64,000 nt of DNA from Aequoribacter fuscus. Its GTDB lineage: Bacteria > Pseudomonadota > Gammaproteobacteria > Pseudomonadales > Halieaceae. The notes below the pieces were generated by a model. It made no database searches and had not been told where the DNA came from. It saw only the letters and a list, made by a program, of their open reading frames with translations. Made by a program: the position numbers and the translations under genes. Numbering within the stretch: the first letter of the stretch is position 1; every line of letters begins with the position of its first letter. Positions 57,714-64,000 of this stretch are shown here, piece after piece. The stretch is taken from positions 2,418,001 through 2,482,000 of the forward strand of contig NZ_CP036423.1 in the NCBI RefSeq assembly GCF_009910365.1, in the 5' to 3' direction.

Positions 57714-60071
57714 TCAACTCGAAAACAAACTGCCATAAATCTGAGTAAAATGATCAACAAAGCTCACATCAAGCCCCTCTTGTAAGTATTCGGGCAGTTC
57801 CTCAAAGTCTTTTTGATTCGCCTTTGGCAGAAACAAACGGTTCACTTTTACTCGGCGTGCGGCAATGACTTTTTCGCGAATACCGCCAACCGGCAGTACC
57901 GCTCCGGTAAGCGATAACTCGCCTGTCATAGCCAACTTGTCAGTGACTGCGCGACCCAAAGCCAGTGACAACAGTGCACTCGCCATCGTCACCCCTGCAC
58001 TGGGGCCGTCTTTGGGGGTAGCGCCTTCAGGCACGTGCAAATGAACCAGAGTTTCATCGAAAAATCTTGCATCACCACCAAACTCAGCCAAGTGCCCCAT
58101 GACGTAAGAGTAGGCAATTTCAGCCGATTCCCTCATGACCTCGCCCAAACGACCGGTGTATTTGAAGCCTCGGTTCAAGCTGTGAATTTTATTGGCTTCA
58201 ATTGATAAGGTCGCGCCGCCCATTGATGTCCAAGCAAGCCCGGTTACCACGCCAACGCCACGCATGGGCTTGTCGTCGCTGAACGGCGGTTTACCCAGAA
58301 AAGCCTCGATCTGTGCTTTAGAGATAGAGAGTCTCGCCAAGTCCCGCTCTAGTAATTCCATGATGGCTTTGCGAATCAAACGAGACAGCTGTTTCTCTAA
58401 ATTGCGCACACCCGCCTCACGACAATACGCAACGATGACGTATTTAAGTGCCGCATCGTTTATGCGTATCTGACTGCGCTTCGCACCATGTTTTGCCAAG
58501 AGCTTGGGCCATAGGTGATTCTTGGCGATGGCCAGCTTTTCCTCGGCAATGTAGCCCGCTAGACGGATGACCTCCATACGATCCAACAAGGGCCCGGGAA
58601 TCGTGTCTAACTGATTGGCCGTGCAAACAAACAGGACTTTGGATAAATCGACACGCAAGTCTAAGTAGTGATCTAAAAAGGCGCTGTTCTGCTCGGGGTC
58701 GAGCACCTCGAGTAAGGCCGAGGCTGGGTCTCCCTGAAATGACTGACCCAGCTTATCGATCTCATCGAGCATGATCACAGGGTTTTCGACTTTGACATCT
58801 TTAAGGGCCTGAATAAATTTACCTGGCATCGCTCCTATGTAAGTTCGTCGATGCCCTTTTATTTCGGCCTCATCGCGCATACCGCCCAAGCTAAAACGAT
58901 AAAACTCACGACCCAAGGATTCTGCGATAGACTTGCCGATACTGGTTTTACCCACCCCTGGTGGGCCCACAAGTAACAGGATCGACCCGGCAATTTCACC
59001 CTTAAACGCGCCGACGCCGATAAATTCTAAAATGCGAGCTTTAACATCCTCTAAGCCATCGTGGTGGGCATTTAACACCTCACGGGCTGCCGCCACCGAT
59101 AACTTATCGGTGGACTGTTTACCCCAGGGCACCGAGGTGGCCCAATCCAAATAATTGCGGGTGACGCCGTACTCAGGCGAACCCGGCTCGAGCACACTGA
59201 GCTTATCAAGCTCTGCTTCAATTTTACCAAGCGCAGGCTCTGGCACGCATAAATCGGCTAAACGTGCTTCGAAGGTTTCGCGATCCGAGGTCTTATCGTC
59301 TTTGGTAATACCCAGTTCTTTTTGAATAACCTTGAGCTGTTCACGCAAAAAGAAGTTGCGCTGCTGCTCACTGAGCTTTTCGTTTACCTGCCCACTAATT
59401 TTGTCCTGTAACTCAGCCACCTCCCGCTCACGGCGCAACAGCACCAACACTTTTTCCATGCGCTCGAGTAAATCTAAGCTATCCAAAATATCTTGTAATT
59501 CCTCACCGCTGGCGGTGGTCAGTGCGGCAGAGAAGTCCGCCAACAAACTGGGCTGATTGGGCGAGAAATTAGACAAGTATTGTTTTAGTTCTTCTCCGTA
59601 CAGCGGATTCAGCGGTAGCAAGGCTTTAATCTCGTTGATAAGAGCCATCGCATAAGCGCGGATTTCTTGGCTGTCACGATCCCCCTGACTGCGTGGATAA
59701 TCCACTTTGACTCGGTAGGGTGCCTCGTGGCTGAGCCACTCGGTAATTTGAAATCGCTTTATGCCTTGCACCAAGAACTGGTGATTGCCCTGGGTTTGAG
59801 GGGGGCGGTGCAGACGCACAACGCAGCCTGTTGCCGGCACACGCTCGCGTGGTAGCTCGCCAGGCGTCCGATCAGGCACAAAAACCAAAGCCAACAAGCC
59901 ATTATCCTGGCTGACGGCGCGTTCGAGCGTGCTCTCCCACTCGCCGGCGTTGACGACCACAGGCTGAATCTGACCAGGGAAAAACGGTCGGTGGGGAATC
60001 GGCATCAGACACAGGTTGTCTGGCAACACATCCGCGATCAAAGCCGGTGACCTTGTTGATTCATCCGCCAT
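57714..60071 (-). CDS. lon: ATP-dependent Lon protease
   Basis: A cytoplasmic AAA+ serine protease of 785 residues. The N-terminal LAN domain covers about 1-205, a coiled coil follows, Walker A is GPPGVGKT (369-376), Walker B is PVIMLDEIDKL, and the peptidase dyad is Ser in PKDGPSAGVTMA and Lys in GGIREKVIAARRV. It is not next to clpX-hupB, the usual location of the main lon in proteobacteria, so this may be a second Lon like the AsrA-type protease of Pseudomonas. No heat-shock promoter was identified in the 144-base gap upstream. Confidence 0.95.
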   Translation of the reverse strand: MADESTRSPALIADVLPDNLCLMPIPHRPFFPGQIQPVVVNAGEWESTLERAVSQDNGLLALVFVPDRTPGELPRERVPATGCVVRLHRPPQTQGNHQFLVQGIKRFQITEWLSHEAPYRVKVDYPRSQGDRDSQEIRAYAMALINEIKALLPLNPLYGEELKQYLSNFSPNQPSLLADFSAALTTASGEELQDILDSLDLLERMEKVLVLLRREREVAELQDKISGQVNEKLSEQQRNFFLREQLKVIQKELGITKDDKTSDRETFEARLADLCVPEPALGKIEAELDKLSVLEPGSPEYGVTRNYLDWATSVPWGKQSTDKLSVAAAREVLNAHHDGLEDVKARILEFIGVGAFKGEIAGSILLLVGPPGVGKTSIGKSIAESLGREFYRFSLGGMRDEAEIKGHRRTYIGAMPGKFIQALKDVKVENPVIMLDEIDKLGQSFQGDPASALLEVLDPEQNSAFLDHYLDLRVDLSKVLFVCTANQLDTIPGPLLDRMEVIRLAGYIAEEKLAIAKNHLWPKLLAKHGAKRSQIRINDAALKYVIVAYCREAGVRNLEKQLSRLIRKAIMELLERDLARLSISKAQIEAFLGKPPFSDDKPMRGVGVVTGLAWTSMGGATLSIEANKIHSLNRGFKYTGRLGEVMRESAEIAYSYVMGHLAEFGGDARFFDETLVHLHVPEGATPKDGPSAGVTMASALLSLALGRAVTDKLAMTGELSLTGAVLPVGGIREKVIAARRVKVNRLFLPKANQKDFEELPEYLQEGLDVSFVDHFTQIYGSLFSS

Positions 60072-60215
60072 AAAAATATCCTCCGTCTGACACTGTGCAT
60101 AAGATGGGTACTATTGCGGTTTTTTCAATGCATAGCCGTTGGCACGCATTCTCGTTTGATCCGCACAGCGCTATACTACGCGGCATCCACAGTTTTATTT
60201 TTTTAGGAGTCCTAC

Positions 60216-61484
60216 GTGCACGTAGACCAACTCGACGCCGCGCAGCGTGCGCAGGCACTTGCCCAAGCAGAATCTGATTACCACGCCCTATTGGCGCAAG
60301 GTTTATCGCTGGATCTAACGCGCGGCAAGCCCAGTGCCGAACAAGCCAATTTATCGAACGCCTTAGATGGCATACTAGACGGCAATTATTTTGCACAAGA
60401 TGGTACCGATGTGCGCAATTACGGCGGCATCGATGGTCTACCCGAGGCCAAAGCACTGTTTGCCCAAGTGCTTCAAGTGCCCGCCGACGAAATGCTGATT
60501 GGCGGCAACGCCAGCTTGACCTTAATGTATCAAGTCATCGATTTCGCATTACGCTTTGGTTTTCACAAAGCCTGGAATACCGGCGACAGCACACCGAAGT
60601 TCTTATGCCCCGTACCCGGCTATGATCGTCATTTTTCTATTTGCGAATACTTGGGTATCGAGATGGTCACGCTTCCGATGCTCGACGACGGCCCCGATAT
60701 GGATGTTGCTGAAGCACTCGTGCAAGAACTCGACAACGTCTGTGGTATTTGGTGCGTACCACGCTTCTCGAATCCTACCGGCTGCGTGTACAGCGAAGCC
60801 ACCTTGGCACGCCTGGCAGCGCTACCTAAACTGGCGAAAAGCGACTTCCTGATCATGTACGACAACGCCTACGCGGTGCACGCACTTACTGCCGATGCAC
60901 CTGCGCTGGGCAATATCCGCGAGCACGCGATCGCCGCAGGCACGTTAGACAACATCGTCCAATTTGGCTCGACATCGAAAATTACTTTCGCAGGCGCGGG
61001 CGTGGCGTTTTTAAGCACCTCTAAATCCAATTTAGCGGCTTTTAAGAAATACCTAGGTTTTCAAACGATTGGCCCCGACAAAGTGAACCAGCTGCGACAT
61101 GTGGCGTTTTTTAAAGACCACAGCGGTTTAATGGCGCACATGGATCGCCACGCAGACATTATGAAGCCGCGTTTTGACGCCGTGCTGTCGACCCTCGAGG
61201 CGCAGCTAGGCGGCACAGGCATGGGCACTTGGATTAGCCCAGAGGGTGGCTATTTTGTATCGTTTGAAACGCGACCCGGTTTAGCCAAAGCCGTGATACA
61301 ACTGGCGTCCGATGCTGGCATTAAGCTGACACCGGCAGGCGCGACGTTCCCCTACGGTAACGATCCACAAGACAGCAACATCCGAATTGCGCCCAGTTTT
61401 CCAAGCATAGCGGATGTACAAGCCACTATGGATGCGTTTGTGGTGTGTGTGCGCTTGGCGACTTTGCGAAGCCTAGCAAAGTAA
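60216..61484 (+). CDS. aminotransferase class I/II, aspartate aminotransferase subgroup 1c-like
   Basis: A PLP enzyme of 422 residues of the Asp_aminotransf type (PF12897-like), distinct from AspC/TyrB. Motifs include LDLTRGKPSAEQ, YGGIDGLPEAKALFAQV, CPVPGYDRHF, RFSNPTGCVYS, the FGSTSKITFAGAG Lys site and the NIRIAPSFPS end. The GTG start at 60216 has AGGAG seven bases upstream. Members of this subgroup in Corynebacterium and Pseudomonas have aspartate aminotransferase activity. It is a stand-alone gene facing the DUF1820 gene. Confidence 0.9.
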   Translation: MHVDQLDAAQRAQALAQAESDYHALLAQGLSLDLTRGKPSAEQANLSNALDGILDGNYFAQDGTDVRNYGGIDGLPEAKALFAQVLQVPADEMLIGGNASLTLMYQVIDFALRFGFHKAWNTGDSTPKFLCPVPGYDRHFSICEYLGIEMVTLPMLDDGPDMDVAEALVQELDNVCGIWCVPRFSNPTGCVYSEATLARLAALPKLAKSDFLIMYDNAYAVHALTADAPALGNIREHAIAAGTLDNIVQFGSTSKITFAGAGVAFLSTSKSNLAAFKKYLGFQTIGPDKVNQLRHVAFFKDHSGLMAHMDRHADIMKPRFDAVLSTLEAQLGGTGMGTWISPEGGYFVSFETRPGLAKAVIQLASDAGIKLTPAGATFPYGNDPQDSNIRIAPSFPSIADVQATMDAFVVCVRLATLRSLAK

Positions 61485-61610
61485 CGGGCAAGGAAAGCGG
61501 CAGATCGTCGCCGAGTAAAAATCGATAACTGGGCGCTGAGCGAGGCCTATCCTACGCTCAGTGCCAATACAGCACCTTAGTAGCAAGACCCCCGAGGCTA
61601 GCTCGATAGT

Positions 61611-61940
61611 TCAATCGTCGGAGGGTGGCGGCACCATGCTCGCAAACGGCAAACGGGTCACGTTACTGCCGGTGGTGTTGGCCGGAACTTCTGAGATTTT
61701 CGACGAGCCTTCGCGCTCAACCTCGTCAATTCGAATGACGGATTGATACGGGATATAGGTACGCTTCACGCCGGCAAATTCGTTTTTCAGCTTTTCTTCG
61801 CTCGGGTCCACCACAATTTGTGAACGCTCACCAAAAACGAATTCTTCGATCTCGATAAAACCCCACATATCACTCTGATAAATCTGACGCGCAAACACCT
61901 CAAACACTTGATTTGCATTGTGAAAAATCACTTTATACAC
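61611..61940 (-). CDS. DUF1820 family protein
   Basis: A conserved protein of about 109 residues without known function. It contains YKVIFHNANQVFEVFARQIY, SDMWGFIEIEEFVFGE, and IVVDPSEEKLKNEF, the conserved core of DUF1820 found across gammaproteobacteria, followed by RIDEVEREGS and a disordered end. The start is either a TTG at 61952 or a GTG at 61940; the GTG is favoured because GGAG lies just before it. It is often found near miaB, as here, where miaB lies about 185 bases away on the opposite strand. Confidence 0.85.
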   Translation of the reverse strand: MYKVIFHNANQVFEVFARQIYQSDMWGFIEIEEFVFGERSQIVVDPSEEKLKNEFAGVKRTYIPYQSVIRIDEVEREGSSKISEVPANTTGSNVTRLPFASMVPPPSDD

Positions 61941-62124
61941 ACGAGTCTCCAAGCACTAGGGCTAAGCGTCAAAATTTACGGGCGCGCAATACTACCAACC
62001 TTGCGGAAAAATGCCATAAAAATCCGCCGCGCACACCAAATAATGTGGCCTATAGTCTAGGTTTCAAGGCCTCACATCGGTATACTCGCGGCCCTCTAAG
62101 GTTAGAACCAGCAGGGTTAATGAC

Positions 62125-63471
62125 ATGTCCGTTAAAAAATTGTTCATTCAGACGCACGGATGCCAAATGAACGAGTACGATTCGGCGCGCATTGGCGATT
62201 TGTTAAAAACCAGCCACCAACTCGAACGTACAGACAACCCTGAAGAAGCCGACGTTTTACTTCTGAACACTTGCTCAATTCGAGAAAAAGCCCAGGAAAA
62301 AGTGTTTCATCAGCTGGGACGCTGGAAGCCTTTAAAAGAAAAAAACCCGAACCTGATCATCGGGGTGGGTGGCTGCGTTGCCAGCCAAGAAGGTGCCGCA
62401 ATTGGCGAGCGAGCCCCTTATGTCGACTTAGTCTTCGGCCCACAAACCCTGCACCGCCTACCTGAAATGATGGCCGAGCGCAGCCAACAAGGCCCTGGAA
62501 ACACGATCGTCGTCGACGTTAGCTTCCCCGAGATTGAAAAGTTCGACTGTCTTCCTGATCCAGAGATCAAAGGTGCCAGCGCCTTTGTGTCGATCATGGA
62601 AGGCTGCAGCAAATACTGTTCATTCTGTGTGGTGCCTTATACCCGAGGCGAAGAGGTCTCGCGCCCGCTGGATGATGTCATCGCCGAAGTGGCGCACGCA
62701 GCGGAGCACGGTGTCAAAGAGGTCAATTTGCTCGGCCAAAATGTGAACGCGTACCGCGGCTTGAACTACTTAGGCGAGGTCGTCGATTTTGCCGAGTTGT
62801 TAACCTATATCGCGCGTATTCCGGCGATCGAGCGTATTCGATACACCACGTCGCACCCAGTAGAATTTAGCCAAGCGCTAATTGACGTCTACGCTGAAAT
62901 TCCGCAACTGGTGGATCATTTACACCTGCCCGTCCAAAGCGGTTCAGACCGAATTCTAGCTGCGATGAAACGCGGCCACACGGCATTAGAGTACAAATCA
63001 AAAATTCGCGCTCTGCGTAAGATTCGCCCAAACATCAGCATGTCGTCCGACTTCATCGTGGGCTTCCCCGGCGAGACCGACGCGGACTTCAATGCCACCA
63101 TGAAGCTCATCGAGGATATCGGTTACGATTCGTCATTCAGCTTTATTTACAGTGCGCGTCCCGGCACGCCCGCGGCTGATTTGGTTGACGATACGCCCAT
63201 GGAAGTTAAAAAACAGCGTCTGCAAATACTGCAGGCCCGTATTGCAGGTCAGGCGCGAATCATCAGTGAAAACATGGTGGGTACCCGGCAGCGCATTTTG
63301 GTCAGCGGCGTCTCCAAAAAAGATCCCGGACAACTTCAAGGGCGCACCGAGAATAACCGTGTAGTTAACTTTAGCTGTACAGACCATGGCCTGATCAACG
63401 AATTTGCGTGGGTGACGGTCGACGAAGCGCTGCCCAACTCATTGCGTGGCACCTTGTTAAAAAACCATTAA
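62125..63471 (+). CDS. miaB: tRNA methylthiotransferase MiaB
   Basis: Adds a methylthio group to isopentenyladenosine-37 of tRNAs reading UNN codons. The 448-residue radical SAM protein has an N-terminal UPF0004 domain (Cys13 in [11 protein letters not shown], Cys50 in [10 protein letters not shown]), the radical-SAM cluster [17 protein letters not shown], and a C-terminal TRAM domain. The ATG at 62125 gives the usual [14 protein letters not shown] start. It precedes ybeZ, as in Pseudomonas and E. coli. Confidence 0.98.
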   Translation: MSVKKLFIQTHGCQMNEYDSARIGDLLKTSHQLERTDNPEEADVLLLNTCSIREKAQEKVFHQLGRWKPLKEKNPNLIIGVGGCVASQEGAAIGERAPYVDLVFGPQTLHRLPEMMAERSQQGPGNTIVVDVSFPEIEKFDCLPDPEIKGASAFVSIMEGCSKYCSFCVVPYTRGEEVSRPLDDVIAEVAHAAEHGVKEVNLLGQNVNAYRGLNYLGEVVDFAELLTYIARIPAIERIRYTTSHPVEFSQALIDVYAEIPQLVDHLHLPVQSGSDRILAAMKRGHTALEYKSKIRALRKIRPNISMSSDFIVGFPGETDADFNATMKLIEDIGYDSSFSFIYSARPGTPAADLVDDTPMEVKKQRLQILQARIAGQARIISENMVGTRQRILVSGVSKKDPGQLQGRTENNRVVNFSCTDHGLINEFAWVTVDEALPNSLRGTLLKNH

Positions 63472-63564
63472 TTTCGCACAAAACTGCAACACACGGCTTG
63501 ACTCATCGCGCAAGCCGATTATCCTTGGATATCCATACATAAGGGCTTTTGCCACCGACTCGCA

Positions 63565-64000
63565 TTGACACAACTTGCCGATATCAGCGACCCCTCGTCG
63601 CAAACAATTTCTACGACTCTGGAACCCAATAACGCATCGCATCTGGCGACTCTGTGTGGCCAGTTTGACGCCCACTTAAAGCAAATTGAGCAGCGGCTCA
63701 ATGTTGCCATCGCGTCGCGCGGCAACCGCTTCAGTATCTCCGGCGCTAGCGAAGCGCGAGAGGCGGCTCGGGACCTGCTGGAAGCTCTGTATCGAGCCAT
63801 TTGCAGCGGAGAAGGCCTCTCAGCCGAATCGCTGCATGTGCATATGCAAGACGCAGGCCTTGAAGTGTTAAAAGAGCAACGCGCGAGCGACGCCGAAACC
63901 ACAGACAATGTCGTTGTGATTAAAACAAAGCGAGCACCGGTTAAGCCGCGCGGCAAGAATCAGCAAGGCTATGTGCGCGCCATCCAAGATTTTGACATCA
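63565..64000 (+). CDS. ybeZ: PhoH-like ATPase YbeZ (partial, 3' end outside window)
   Basis: The start of a PhoH-family ATPase, which in E. coli works with the ribosome-maturation RNase YbeY. About 145 residues are present before the window edge. The frame contains LCGQFDAHLKQIEQRLNVAI, a region with RGNRFSISGASEA, and KPRGKNQQGYVRAIQDFD, the stretch just before the Walker A of the family. There is no ATG or GTG near the N-terminus: the best start is TTG at 63565 (LTQLADISD) and no good ribosome binding site is visible, so the true start could lie elsewhere. The miaB-ybeZ order is conserved. Confidence 0.88.
   Translation, partial: MTQLADISDPSSQTISTTLEPNNASHLATLCGQFDAHLKQIEQRLNVAIASRGNRFSISGASEAREAARDLLEALYRAICSGEGLSAESLHVHMQDAGLEVLKEQRASDAETTDNVVVIKTKRAPVKPRGKNQQGYVRAIQDFDI

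Overview
The window is a dense, ordinary-looking chromosomal stretch from a gammaproteobacterium, with about 60 genes, two tRNAs and no insertion sequence, prophage, CRISPR array or rRNA. A green-tuned proteorhodopsin with its own retinal pathway points to a sunlit marine bacterium. Gene order over the first half closely resembles what I recall for Pseudomonas and other Pseudomonadales/Cellvibrionales-type genomes. I would guess a SAR92/Halieaceae-like marine lineage, but this is inference. No stretch above about 300 bases lacks a gene; the longest gap is the 288-base divergent region between proteorhodopsin and crtE.

Layout. 1-2675 (minus): hisG (partial), murA, ibaG, mlaC. 2818-12524 (plus): yrbG, kdsD, kdsC, lptC, lptA, lptB, rpoN, hpf, ptsN, rapZ, ptsO, mgtE, yjgA/darP, an envelope and sigma-54/nitrogen-PTS block. 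12566-19495 (minus): yhdP, maf, mreD, mreC, mreB. 19706-22895 (plus): gatCAB. 22904-28812: smr, cysZ, rhlB, prmC, prfA, hemA. 28958-35546 (plus): TPR lipoprotein, lolB, ispE, tRNA-Gln, prs, rplY, pth, ychF. 35638-37477: HNH protein, a voltage-gated-type ion channel, tRNA-Met, a hotdog thioesterase. 37609-39702: an EF-G that is not in a str operon.

39900-48487 is the accessory centrepiece. Proteorhodopsin (minus) faces a tightly packed operon crtE-crtI-crtB-crtY-blh-idi-lrgA-lrgB (plus). Isoprenoid isomerisation, GGPP, phytoene, lycopene, beta-carotene and retinal synthesis are all encoded, so this locus could supply the pump with its chromophore. An LrgA/LrgB membrane pair is joined to the end by start/stop overlaps.

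48574-51545 holds a LapG/LapD-type c-di-GMP module in which the LapG-like protein has Ser where the catalytic Cys belongs, followed by a small Arg-rich protein. The remainder is housekeeping: ctaA, uup, an aromatic/aspartate aminotransferase, cmoA-cmoB, a lon protease, a subgroup-1c aspartate aminotransferase, a DUF1820 protein, miaB and the start of phoH-like ybeZ.

The points most worth a second look are the Cys-to-Ser LapG, the calcium-channel-like selectivity filter of the ion channel, the retinal operon ending in lrgAB, the apparent ATC start codon of mreC, and genes missing from otherwise conserved neighbourhoods (mlaFED next to mlaC; rng, tldD and pmbA around yhdP/yjgA).
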